Source: DAOTWY01 sp003696565 (GTDB lineage: Bacteria > Chloroflexota > Anaerolineae > Aggregatilineales > Phototrophicaceae). Taken from it: a stretch of 64,000 bases of DNA. Each line of letters starts with the position of its first letter. The first letter of the stretch is position 1. Under the pieces are notes generated by a model. That model was given only the letters and a program-made list of their open reading frames with translations. It was not told where the DNA came from and searched no databases. Position numbers and translations under genes: made by a program. Shown here piece after piece: positions 24,359 to 32,619 of the stretch. The DNA is taken from assembly GCA_034435635.1 (NCBI GenBank), contig DAOTWY010000014.1:1-64000 (forward strand), read 5' to 3'.

Positions 24359-27049
24359 TTAGCTTATTATAGCGTTTTCTTGTGTTTCAAACACAATCCG
24401 CATGGTTAGAATTTCATGGGGATTGATCACAACGCCAATTCGTCCATTGGCATCAGGCTCCAAGGCAGATAGAAGTTCTTCCGCCATGGTGATAAGATAG
24501 GCACGTTCTGGGCGTTTAAATGGCGTAACATACACTTCCACAGCTTTATCTAGGGGATTAAACAAACGAACAATCCACCCATTGCCTTTTTCTGGTGGCT
24601 TGAGTGATGTCATAATAGCACCTGCGCCATCGCTATCTGCTCCAACAGCCTGGTCACTCACGATTGAGAGATAACTACGTGATCGCCGTTCTGGTATAGT
24701 CGCATATTGATAAGCTTGCAGAGGCGCGTTAAACTCCGCCGCTGTACGAATTAACTCAGCTTTATCACCTGGAGTTGTGTTTACTAAAGAATATTCAGCC
24801 GTAAATTCACGCAGGCATTGTGCTTCTGGCGTTTCAATCATCGGAGCAACCAGAGCGGTGCGTGTGCGTAAATCATCCCGACTGAGCCAACCAACAGCAC
24901 GCACCAGCGTTAACGGCATCGTAATTTGATCAGCCTCTGGGATGGCTTCATATTCTGGTAGACCACGTACCAATAAAGCGAGTGAGCTTGTGCCAGTGCG
25001 CACGGCAGCTAAAGTTTGCATAGGGTGTGTATTAGACACAGCCTCCATATTACGCCGCATTGATGGAATAGTTATCTCGTCTGTTAAATGTGCCGGACGT
25101 TCCAACAAATTAAAAGGGCTATCAACTGTCACGCGGTCTGTGTTGATGCCAGTCCGCAAGTGTGCCCGCAAGCGGTGATCTTTAGCAGTATTTTCAAATG
25201 TTGTGCGGAAATGCACGCCAGGCAAATGTTCATAAAATGTGGCTGTTGTCCGAAGTTCAATCAGCTTCACCCCACGATCACGAGTACGATCTTCTTTAAG
25301 ATGCGGGGCAACACGCATCCGGTGTCTTAAAATCAAACGTTGATAAAGGGGTGAGGATTCAACCTGTACATCGTTAATCAAGTCTGCCTGTACAACAACA
25401 TCCTCTTTAGGTGGGCTGAAGTTGTAAGCATCGCCGGCATCCCCTTCATCAATAAATCGCAACAAGTCATCAATCACACGGTTATCTGGCAGTTTCCAAG
25501 TCAACTTGCCATCTTGCACAGTGAGTTTTTCACCAGTTACACGGGCAATCACCTGCCCTTTAACGGTATTGATGCCATACCGTTTTAGGTCAGGCGGTTC
25601 AGAAGACAGGTCTAATGTATAAGCAGCATATCCCATTGCAGGGACGGTTGCTAAAAAGCTAAGTGTTTTGGTTTCTGGTTGCCAAGCATAAAGCATATCT
25701 GACTCAGATTCCAACGCGCCGCTGAGTTTGGCTGGGTGTTTATTTGGGGGTAATTGTAATTGGAGCGTCACAACTTGCTTGACTGTCCAATTATGTGAAT
25801 TCCAAACCATGATATGAGTTTGTTGTGCATCAGGTTCAACGTTTGTCAATAATGGTTCACCGGGCAATGCCTGTAAGACATTATGAATAATATGCTGGCA
25901 AGTATCCGCCACTTGACGATAACGCAATTCATTTTCCTGATGAACAGCATCACTAGCTGCCCCACCTAAGGAATATATTGCTTGGTTTTTCATCAATGTG
26001 CGCCAAGCATAGTTAAGTAATGCACGATTGTTTTCTGGATATTTAATTTGTCCATGAGAAAGTGCTAAAGTCAACCAAGGTTCAACAGCAGAAAGCAAGC
26101 ACGCTTGTAAACGGGCATTCATCTGCTTAAGATAAATGCGAGAAGATAACATACCAGGGAACAAAAAAGCATTTTCACGTAAAGCCTGTAGCCGTAGTTC
26201 TCCTTGTAAAGACGGGCGCAAACTATCCGGTAACTCCCGGCGGAGCATCTCCACATACGTCTTTAAATCGCTTTGTTCTAAAGGTAATCCTGTTCGTTTA
26301 GCTACATCTGGCAGCATCTCGCTAAGGGATTGTTCTGGATTGCTAACATCAAACAACCACAAATAAGGACCATCCGGTCGGATACTTTTTTGATCTAACA
26401 CACTTTTACGAACATCCCAGGCATCCATGACCTTAAATGGAAAAGCAGAGAACATTTGATGATTAACCGCCAAAACGCTGCTGCCATCGGGTGATTCCCA
26501 TCGGAAAGGCATATGCACAACATCCGCGCCATGCCGTAAGAAGGCAGCATCAATCTCAAAATCTCGTAAAATTTGGGGTAACTGAGCTGGATGCCCGCTA
26601 GATGAGAGCATGTAAGCAACGGTCATCAGACGCAGCCCATAATGTGAGGCATCTGCTCGTGCTGCCAATAAATTTCTTATCAGTGATTCACCACTAACAA
26701 GTGTTTCATCCACGGCAATATACCAGGGACCTAAACCAACACGCCCACCTGCGTTATAAATACTAAATAGCGTTAACAAATCTGGACGAACCGCTGCAAT
26801 ATCCTCTAAAATGACTGTTTGTCCACCTAAGAGGAAAGTTCGCATCGGTGTGTTTGTGCCGTCAGCGGTCATCTGTTCACGTAATCGTGCGATTATATCC
26901 AATAGTTTAGCACGGCGTGTTTCAAACGTTTCATACCATTCGCGTTCCCATCGCAAATAAGCGACAATATGGAGGGTCGCTAATGGCGCAGGTTTATCTG
27001 GCTGAAGCGGCTTGGTTTGCAGCTCGCCCTGGGATTTTAGATCAGTCAT
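24359..27049 (-). CDS. GH38 alpha-mannosidase homologue lacking catalytic residues
   Basis: An 896-aa protein with the overall layout of bacterial GH38 alpha-mannosidases: an N-terminal barrel ('FLLGGQTVILEDIAAVRPD', 'GPWYIAVDETLVSGESLIRN', 'SGHPAQLPQILRDF'), a helical middle and C-terminal beta domains. The catalytic positions are changed. The usual PHTHWDREWY reads 'AYLRWEREWY' (30-39), so zinc-binding His and Asp are R33 and E35. The nucleophile segment PDxFGH reads 'LSSSGH' (148-153). The later HDSIGG region reads 'IYSLGG' (358-363). Zinc binding and mannosidase activity are therefore unlikely. It may be a glycan-binding pseudoenzyme or have another chemistry. The neighbours are an ALDH gene downstream and acpS divergently upstream. 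Confidence 0.85.
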   Translation of the reverse strand: MTDLKSQGELQTKPLQPDKPAPLATLHIVAYLRWEREWYETFETRRAKLLDIIARLREQMTADGTNTPMRTFLLGGQTVILEDIAAVRPDLLTLFSIYNAGGRVGLGPWYIAVDETLVSGESLIRNLLAARADASHYGLRLMTVAYMLSSSGHPAQLPQILRDFEIDAAFLRHGADVVHMPFRWESPDGSSVLAVNHQMFSAFPFKVMDAWDVRKSVLDQKSIRPDGPYLWLFDVSNPEQSLSEMLPDVAKRTGLPLEQSDLKTYVEMLRRELPDSLRPSLQGELRLQALRENAFLFPGMLSSRIYLKQMNARLQACLLSAVEPWLTLALSHGQIKYPENNRALLNYAWRTLMKNQAIYSLGGAASDAVHQENELRYRQVADTCQHIIHNVLQALPGEPLLTNVEPDAQQTHIMVWNSHNWTVKQVVTLQLQLPPNKHPAKLSGALESESDMLYAWQPETKTLSFLATVPAMGYAAYTLDLSSEPPDLKRYGINTVKGQVIARVTGEKLTVQDGKLTWKLPDNRVIDDLLRFIDEGDAGDAYNFSPPKEDVVVQADLINDVQVESSPLYQRLILRHRMRVAPHLKEDRTRDRGVKLIELRTTATFYEHLPGVHFRTTFENTAKDHRLRAHLRTGINTDRVTVDSPFNLLERPAHLTDEITIPSMRRNMEAVSNTHPMQTLAAVRTGTSSLALLVRGLPEYEAIPEADQITMPLTLVRAVGWLSRDDLRTRTALVAPMIETPEAQCLREFTAEYSLVNTTPGDKAELIRTAAEFNAPLQAYQYATIPERRSRSYLSIVSDQAVGADSDGAGAIMTSLKPPEKGNGWIVRLFNPLDKAVEVYVTPFKRPERAYLITMAEELLSALEPDANGRIGVVINPHEILTMRIVFETQENAIIS

Positions 27050-27114
27050 GACTAGAATTCTCCGCGAGAATGATTGTCTCTATTCTAACGCATTCAAACG
27101 ATTTGCAAACTATG

Positions 27115-27477
27115 ATGATACGATGTGGCATTGATTCAATAGAAATTGAGCGTGTCATGGCAAGTATGGCACGATTTGGTGAGCGTTTTATGAATCGTTT
27201 TTTCACCGCGGGGGAGCGTGCAGATTGTCATGACCAAGCACACCGCTTAGCGGCGCGGATTGCTGCCAAAGAGGCGGTCGCTAAGGCATTAGGCACCGGA
27301 ATCGGTGATGTCAAATGGATTGAAATTGAAATCCGTGTTAATAATCCGCGTAACCGTCCAATCCTTATTTTACATGGGAACGCCAAACGCATTGCAGAGG
27401 AATTAGGCTTAACTCAATGGGACATTAGCTTAACCCATACACAAGATATCGCTTCTGCCATTGCTGTGGCAATCTAA
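27115..27477 (+). CDS. acpS: Holo-[acyl-carrier-protein] synthase
   Basis: A 120-aa phosphopantetheinyl transferase of the AcpS type, which moves 4'-phosphopantetheine from CoA to apo-ACP. The Mg-binding Asp is in 'MIRCGIDSIEIERV' (D7), and the Glu of the second motif is in 'RIAAKEAVAKALGTGIG'. The C-terminal 'WDISLTHTQDIASAIAVA' is the last family block. ATG 27115 was chosen because it yields the usual family N-terminus and length; in-frame ATGs at 27112 and 27070 also exist, and none has a clear ribosome binding site. It is divergent from the GH38-like gene. Confidence 0.9.
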   Translation: MIRCGIDSIEIERVMASMARFGERFMNRFFTAGERADCHDQAHRLAARIAAKEAVAKALGTGIGDVKWIEIEIRVNNPRNRPILILHGNAKRIAEELGLTQWDISLTHTQDIASAIAVAI

Positions 27478-27536
27478 CTAATCCGTGTTAGACTATTGGC
27501 AAATCAAAACAGTTGAGAATAACTGGGGGAAGCATC

Positions 27537-27740
27537 ATGCAAAAGTGGGAATACTTGGTAGTTTATCTAAAAGATAGTGATGTTTTACAAGATCAGCCAG
27601 ACGTTGATATTTATATGGATGCAGATGTTTATACAGAAAAGCTAAGCAATTATGGTAAAGCAGGTTGGGAGCTAGTCAGCTTTACATGGGAAGAACGTGG
27701 CGCAAAAGCCGCTTTCAAACGCCCTATTCGCGATGCTTAA
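27537..27740 (+). CDS. Small DUF4177-like protein
   Basis: A 67-aa protein beginning 'MQKWEYLVVYL' and containing 'LSNYGKAGWELVSFTWEERG' and a final 'AAFKRP'. This layout (WEY at the start, GxxGWELV in the middle, FKR at the end) is that of the DUF4177 family, whose function is unknown. GGGGGAAG stands about 6 nt before ATG 27537. The last codons overlap the start of the SUMF-like gene, so the two are translationally coupled. Confidence 0.7.
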   Translation: MQKWEYLVVYLKDSDVLQDQPDVDIYMDADVYTEKLSNYGKAGWELVSFTWEERGAKAAFKRPIRDA

Positions 27741-28428
27741 TTTATGCGTGATCCCCGGTGGTGAATATATCATTGGCGGTCATCGCTATCACATTGCCAC
27801 ATTTTCATTAGCAGAAACCGCGGTGAGTGTGCAGCAATATGCTGAATTTATCCATGACGATGGTTACAACAAAGAGTCATTGTGGACAATGATGGGCTGG
27901 CGATGGCGATTAGCCCAAAAGCAATATATGCCCGCTTTTTGGGATGATCCACGGTTTAATCATCCATTACAGCCTGTTGTGGGCATCAGTTGGTATGAAG
28001 CCGTTGCTTATGCCAATTGGTTAAAGCATGAAACACGCCAAGCATGGCGATTACCCACCGAGCTAGAGTGGGAGATCGCCGCAACTCAGCAAGTTTTGAA
28101 CCCGCAGCAAATTAACAGCGTAGAAAAGTGTCTTGGTCGCCCTTGGTCGGTTTTAGGAAACGGGCAAAAGACCACACAAGGGGTATTGGATTTGTGTGGA
28201 AACGTGTGGGAATGGACAAGTTCACGGTGGGGACGCAATTGGCAAACGTTAGAATACCCCTATCCATATCAACCCGATGACGGGCGGGAAGATTTAAGCG
28301 GTAGTCACGCACGGGTGATACGCGGCGGTTCCTGGTTTGATCCAATAACTTGTGCAACTCCGTCCCATCGCGGGCGTTATTTGCCGGGGTCACGGGCAAG
28401 TAATATTAGTTTCAGGTTAGCTGTTTGA
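27733..28428 (+). CDS. SUMF1/FGE-sulfatase-domain protein
   Basis: A 231-aa formylglycine-generating-enzyme-fold protein: 'VIPGGEYIIGG' at the start, 'QPVVGISWYEAVAYANWL', 'WRLPTELEWEIAA', 'DLCGNVWEWTSSRWG' and 'RVIRGGSWFD'. True sulfatase-activating FGEs carry a Cys pair near the C-terminus; here the matching segment 'ITCATPSHRGRY' keeps only one Cys. No sulfatase lies nearby. It may be a binding or hydroxylating relative of FGE. ATG 27733 overlaps the TAA of the DUF4177-like gene; a GTG at 27697 would overlap it more deeply. Confidence 0.85.
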   Translation: MLNLCVIPGGEYIIGGHRYHIATFSLAETAVSVQQYAEFIHDDGYNKESLWTMMGWRWRLAQKQYMPAFWDDPRFNHPLQPVVGISWYEAVAYANWLKHETRQAWRLPTELEWEIAATQQVLNPQQINSVEKCLGRPWSVLGNGQKTTQGVLDLCGNVWEWTSSRWGRNWQTLEYPYPYQPDDGREDLSGSHARVIRGGSWFDPITCATPSHRGRYLPGSRASNISFRLAV

Positions 28429-28452
28429 ATATTGCTTAAGCTTGGGTATAAT
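28425..28452 (+). promoter_or_regulatory. Putative sigma-70-type promoter of the S1 gene
   Basis: TTGAAT (28425-28430), 16 nt, then a perfect TATAAT (28447-28452) lie about 80 nt upstream of the S1-protein gene, overlapping the stop of the SUMF-like gene. Confidence 0.55.
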
Positions 28453-28488
28453 TCGTTTTACACAAAGGTCACCAAGTTGTCTTTACGG

Positions 28489-28523
28489 AAAGGAGGATGG
28501 TGCAGCTAGTCCATAACTAGCGC
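28489..28523 (+). promoter_or_regulatory. Leader with strong SD, mini-ORF and hairpin before the S1 gene
   Basis: AAAGGAGG (28489-28496) is the strongest Shine-Dalgarno sequence nearby, yet it is 39 nt before the S1-protein ATG. GCTAGT/ACTAGC (28505-28510 and 28516-28521) form a hairpin with a 5-nt loop, extendable by GC/GC across one bulged A. An ATG directly at 28497 would encode only MVQLVHN and stop within the stem. Either a leader peptide is made, or the folded hairpin brings the SD closer to ATG 28536. Confidence 0.5.
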
Positions 28524-28535
28524 ATCAATTCTGCT

Positions 28536-29852
28536 ATGAGTGCCAATATACCAGGGGCAGATGATATGAATGCTGCCGAAGAAACAACACACGAAACACC
28601 TCAAACCGAAGAACCCTTAGCTACTGCTAAAGCCGAAGAATCGGTTACCAATAATGAGGTAGAAACAACTACGGATGAAGTGGAAACGACATCCAACAGT
28701 GCTGAAGTAGAAAAAGCAGAAGAACAGGTATCTGACGAATCAACATCTCAGCAGCATCCTGTTTCACGCGGGCAGTTGATTGATGGCACTGTGTTAGAAA
28801 CCACGCCAACATCCGTCACAGTTGATTTAGGAGATAATCTTGTCGGTGTTATTCCTGGGCGTGAATTAGAACGCCTAACCCGCCCGATTCTTGAAAGCCT
28901 CAAAAAAGGCAGCCAAGTTACGGTTTATGTGGTAAACCCCCATGACCACGAGGGGAAAATTATCTTATCTATCAACCGCGCAATTGAAGAAAAAGACTGG
29001 CAGCGTGCCGTCGAATTTAACCAGTCTCAACAAATTTTTGAGGGCAACGTAGCTGGTTATAACAAGGGCGGCTTGATTGTGCGCTTTGGTCGTTTACGCG
29101 GGTTTGTACCACAAAGCCAAATTAGTGATACACGCCGCGCCCGTGCGCAAGGCGAAACACCGGATGCAATGTACGGGCATATGGTCAATGACACAATCTA
29201 TGTCAAAGTCATGGAAGTAGACCGCAGCCGCAACCGCTTGATTCTTTCTGAACGAGCAGCAGATCGCGAACGACGTGAAACCCAAAAAGAGAGTTTAATC
29301 GATCAATTAGTCGTTGGGGAAATTCGCGAAGGGCGCGTGGTCAGCCTGGAAGATTTTGGCGCATTTGTGGATATTGGCGGCGCAGAAGGCTTAGTGCATC
29401 TGACCGAAATTTCCTGGCGGCATATCACCCACCCCAAAGAGGTGTTGGAAGTTGGGCAAACTGTTAAAGTTGAAGTGATCAGCGTTGATAAAAAACGCAA
29501 ACGCATTGGCTTAAGCATCAAACGCCAAGAAGCAGATCCGTGGGACGAGGTGGCAACCACTTATCAAGTTGGTGACCTGGTTCAAGCAACTATCACAAAA
29601 ATGACGAAGTTCGGCGCATTCGCACAGTTATCAAACGCCCAAGATATTGAAGGCTTGATTCATATTTCTGAACTATCAGAAAACCGTGTATCTCATCCTA
29701 AAGAGGTCGTGAGCGAAGGGGATACACTCACATTGCGTGTGGTAAAGATTGACGTAAAAAACCGCCGCCTGGGGTTGAGCTTAAAACGTGTTAATTCCGC
29801 TGAATATCTCGATCATGATCTAAAAATGTATGCCCCAGAAAGTGATGAGTAA
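28536..29852 (+). CDS. rpsA: Four-S1-domain RNA-binding protein (ribosomal protein S1-like)
   Basis: A 438-aa protein with a long acidic N-terminal extension (1-75, rich in Glu and Thr) and four S1 OB-fold domains at about 83-148, 163-236, 255-325 and 340-412. Domains three and four are the most canonical ('GRVVSLEDFGAFVDIGGAEG', 'HPKEVLEVGQTVKVEVISVD'). It would help mRNA binding to the 30S ribosome, though four-domain forms differ from the six-domain proteobacterial S1. ATG 28536 is used; ATG 28566 with AGGGG upstream is a plausible alternative start. The upstream leader hairpin suggests translational control. Confidence 0.85.
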   Translation: MSANIPGADDMNAAEETTHETPQTEEPLATAKAEESVTNNEVETTTDEVETTSNSAEVEKAEEQVSDESTSQQHPVSRGQLIDGTVLETTPTSVTVDLGDNLVGVIPGRELERLTRPILESLKKGSQVTVYVVNPHDHEGKIILSINRAIEEKDWQRAVEFNQSQQIFEGNVAGYNKGGLIVRFGRLRGFVPQSQISDTRRARAQGETPDAMYGHMVNDTIYVKVMEVDRSRNRLILSERAADRERRETQKESLIDQLVVGEIREGRVVSLEDFGAFVDIGGAEGLVHLTEISWRHITHPKEVLEVGQTVKVEVISVDKKRKRIGLSIKRQEADPWDEVATTYQVGDLVQATITKMTKFGAFAQLSNAQDIEGLIHISELSENRVSHPKEVVSEGDTLTLRVVKIDVKNRRLGLSLKRVNSAEYLDHDLKMYAPESDE

Positions 29853-29888
29853 TTGGGTAACAATTGCTAATAATTTGATGAGATTATG

Positions 29889-29917
29889 CGGGGGATAACA
29901 CGGTTATCTCCCGTTTT
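29889..29917 (+). terminator. Intrinsic terminator of the S1 gene
   Basis: CGGGGGATAAC (29889-29899) and GTTATCTCCCG (29903-29913) pair over 11 positions (one G-U) around a 3-nt loop, and TTTT follows. It lies 37 nt after the S1 gene stop. Confidence 0.85.
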
Positions 29918-29937
29918 GCATAATTCTAACGAAGTCT

Positions 29938-29981
29938 TGATATAGTATTATATCATCAGGTGTACTAGCCTATGTTATAAT
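29938..29981 (+). promoter_or_regulatory. Palindrome and -10-like box upstream of clpC
   Basis: TGATATA-GTAT-TATATCA (29938-29955) is a perfect 7-bp-arm palindrome. A perfect TATAAT lies at 29976-29981, about 65 nt before the clpC start, but the -35 position (TCATCA) is poor, as expected for an activated promoter or one overlapped by an operator. No CtsR-like or CIRCE sequence was found. Confidence 0.4.
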
Positions 29982-30045
29982 ACCTAAAATAAAATGTGAT
30001 TTGCATAACACAGTAAGCAAGTGGGCGACGGAGGTATAGAAGACC

Positions 30046-32538
30046 GTGCCAAACAAAATGGAAAGATTCACACAACGGGCGCGGCGCGTTCTTAGCCTGG
30101 CGCAAGAAGAAGCAGAGCGCATGCAACATAACTACATCGGCACAGAGCATTTGTTGCTCGGCTTGATGCGAGAAGAAGGTGGTGTTGCAGGGCGTGTGCT
30201 AAGAGACCTAGGTTTAGATCAACGCCGTGTCGAAGAACTGGTTGAACGCTTAACGCGGGCTGCCACACGGACAGCACCCGTTCAACTTGATTTATCCCCC
30301 GGCACTAAAAAAGTTTTAGAGTTGGCAGTTGATGAAGCGCGCCGGATGGGACATCATTACATTGGAACCGAACATTTATTATTAGGATTAGTCCGCCAGC
30401 CGGAAGGGGTGGCGATTGACGTATTGAAGCGATTAGGGATTAGCCCTGAAGAAGTTCGTCGTCAAACCCGCCGTGTTCTTCAGGAAAGCCCAGTGCAACC
30501 GCAATCGAAAAAAGAAGAACCCCTGCGTCCTAAACGTCCACCCCGTAGCGATAAAACGCCGCTGGTGGATCAACTGGCGACCGATTTAACTGCCTTAGCG
30601 CAAGAAGATAAACTTGATCCAGTGGTTGGGCGGGAAACAGAAATTGAGCGTGTTATTCAAGTGCTATCGCGTCGTCGTAAAAATAACCCTGCTCTTATTG
30701 GTGAACCTGGTGTGGGTAAAACGGCGATTGTAGAGGGACTTGCACAACGCATTGTCAATGGAGATACCCCTAAACCACTGCTCAACAAGCGCGTCCTTCA
30801 GTTAGATGTTGGGTCGTTGGTCGCTGGCACGATGTATCGTGGACAATTTGAAGAACGCCTCAAGCGAGTCATCGAAGAACTCAAACAATCGGATGCCATT
30901 CTATTCATCGATGAAGTTCATATGCTGGTTGGTGCCGGTTCGGCAGGTAGTAGTGTAGATGCCGCCAATATCCTTAAGCCAGCCCTTTCACGCGGGGAGC
31001 TTCAGTGCATCGGTGCGACAACACTAGACGAATATCGTAAGCATATCGAAAGTGATGCCGCGTTGGAACGCCGCTTCCAGCAAATTTTGGTAGAAGAGCC
31101 AACCATCGAAGAAACCATCGAAATTCTGCAAGGGATCAAAGAACCCTATCAAGAGCATCATAATGTTGAAATTACCGATGAGGCGATTGAACAGGCTGCC
31201 CTGCTCTCCGCGCGGTATGTGCCGGATCGCTTCCTACCGGATAAAGCAATTGATCTGATTGATGAGGCGGCAGCAAGGCTACGGATGTACAAGAGTCCTG
31301 AAGCTGCTCAAGTTCGCCGGGCAGAGCTAGACCTGGAAGATGTGCTAGATGAAATCCGCATAATTGAAGAAAGCGGCGACGAGGCAGAAAAAGAACGTCT
31401 GGCAAATTTAAACATCATGAAGGAAAGCCTAGAAGCCACCCTTGCGGAATTAAAAGCAAATTGGAATCCAGAAACAAATCAACCTCGTCTAACTGGGGAG
31501 GATATTGCTGAAGTCGTCGCCATGTGGACCGGTATTCCTGTGATGCGCATCGCTGGAGAAGAAAGCGAGCGATTGATGCACATGGAAGAAGAACTCCACA
31601 AGCGCATTGTTGGTCAGCATGAAGCGATTGTTGCCATCAGTAAAGCAGTACGTCGGGCACGTGCTGGCTTAAAAGACCCGCGCCGTCCTATCGGTTCATT
31701 TATGTTCTTAGGTCCAACTGGGGTCGGTAAGACAGAATTGACCAAGTCATTGGCAGAATTTTTATTCGGCAGTGAAGACGCGCTCATCCAATTGGATATG
31801 AGTGAGTTTATGGAGCGTCATTCTGTAGCGCGGTTGGTCGGTGCGCCGCCTGGGTATGTCGGTTATGAAGATGCCGGTCAGCTGACCGAAGCCATCCGCC
31901 GCCGCCCATATAGCATTGTGGTCTTTGATGAAATTGAAAAAGCCCATCCCGAAGCGTTCAACATGCTGCTTCAAGTCATGGAAGAAGGGCAACTCACCGA
32001 TGCACGTGGTCGTCGGGTGGATTTCCGCAACGCCATCATCGTGATGACAAGCAATGTCGGCGCAGACACAATCAAGCGTGGAGCACAACTTGGCTTTAAT
32101 ATCCCACAGGATAAAGAAGAAAACGAACGTGCTGATTACGATGAACTCCGTAAAAAGGTTATGGATCAATTACGGCGCGCATTCCGCCCAGAATTCCTTA
32201 ACCGCGTAGATGCTACCATTGTATTCCGTCCGCTAACTCCTGAGGAAATTAAGCAAATTGTTGACCTAGAACTACGGAAAGTAAGTGAGCGTCTTATTGA
32301 ACATGCGATTACGCTGGATGTTACTGAAGAAGCTCGTACATGGTTAGCAGAAAAAGGATATGATCCTGAATTTGGTGCCCGTCCGCTGCGCCGCCTGATC
32401 CAGAACGAAGTAGAAGATGCCCTCTCTGATGGCATTTTAAGCGGTGAATTCCAGCTCGCTAGCGTTGTCCGTGTGACAGTCCAAGATGATATGTTAAAAC
32501 TGGTAAACGCTGAAGAGATTGAAGGCGAACCCAGTTAG
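30046..32538 (+). CDS. clpC: Clp protease ATPase subunit ClpC
   Basis: An 830-aa Hsp100 unfoldase. The duplicated N-domain ('ARRVLSLAQEEAERMQHNYI', 'DEARRMGHHYIGTEHLLLGL') is followed by AAA-1 with Walker A 'GEPGVGKTAI' and Walker B 'ILFIDEVHML', a coiled middle region near 405-455, then AAA-2 with 'GPTGVGKTEL', 'VVFDEIEKAHPE' and 'RPEFLNRVD'. It feeds substrates to ClpP and contributes to protein quality control. The start is GTG 30046, with GGAGG 11-12 nt upstream; ATG 30058 would lose four residues. A bidirectional terminator follows. Confidence 0.97.
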   Translation: MPNKMERFTQRARRVLSLAQEEAERMQHNYIGTEHLLLGLMREEGGVAGRVLRDLGLDQRRVEELVERLTRAATRTAPVQLDLSPGTKKVLELAVDEARRMGHHYIGTEHLLLGLVRQPEGVAIDVLKRLGISPEEVRRQTRRVLQESPVQPQSKKEEPLRPKRPPRSDKTPLVDQLATDLTALAQEDKLDPVVGRETEIERVIQVLSRRRKNNPALIGEPGVGKTAIVEGLAQRIVNGDTPKPLLNKRVLQLDVGSLVAGTMYRGQFEERLKRVIEELKQSDAILFIDEVHMLVGAGSAGSSVDAANILKPALSRGELQCIGATTLDEYRKHIESDAALERRFQQILVEEPTIEETIEILQGIKEPYQEHHNVEITDEAIEQAALLSARYVPDRFLPDKAIDLIDEAAARLRMYKSPEAAQVRRAELDLEDVLDEIRIIEESGDEAEKERLANLNIMKESLEATLAELKANWNPETNQPRLTGEDIAEVVAMWTGIPVMRIAGEESERLMHMEEELHKRIVGQHEAIVAISKAVRRARAGLKDPRRPIGSFMFLGPTGVGKTELTKSLAEFLFGSEDALIQLDMSEFMERHSVARLVGAPPGYVGYEDAGQLTEAIRRRPYSIVVFDEIEKAHPEAFNMLLQVMEEGQLTDARGRRVDFRNAIIVMTSNVGADTIKRGAQLGFNIPQDKEENERADYDELRKKVMDQLRRAFRPEFLNRVDATIVFRPLTPEEIKQIVDLELRKVSERLIEHAITLDVTEEARTWLAEKGYDPEFGARPLRRLIQNEVEDALSDGILSGEFQLASVVRVTVQDDMLKLVNAEEIEGEPS

Positions 32539-32562
32539 CAATAGCGATTGATAACGCAAAAT

Positions 32563-32599
32563 AAAAAAGCGGATTATATGCATGATAGTCCGCTTTTTT
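32563..32599. terminator. Bidirectional intrinsic terminator
   Basis: AAAAAAGCGGA (32563-32573) and TCCGCTTTTTT (32589-32599) form an 11-bp stem with a 15-nt loop. The A and T flanks make U-runs in both directions. It serves clpC on the plus strand and the convergent membrane protein gene on the minus strand. Confidence 0.9.
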
Positions 32600-32619
32600 G
32601 TTATATCCTCAAAATAAGT

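Noticed and set aside
29853..30045. CtsR or CIRCE operator upstream of clpC
   Set aside because: Neither the CtsR direct heptamer repeat nor the CIRCE inverted repeat is present; only the AT-rich palindrome is seen.
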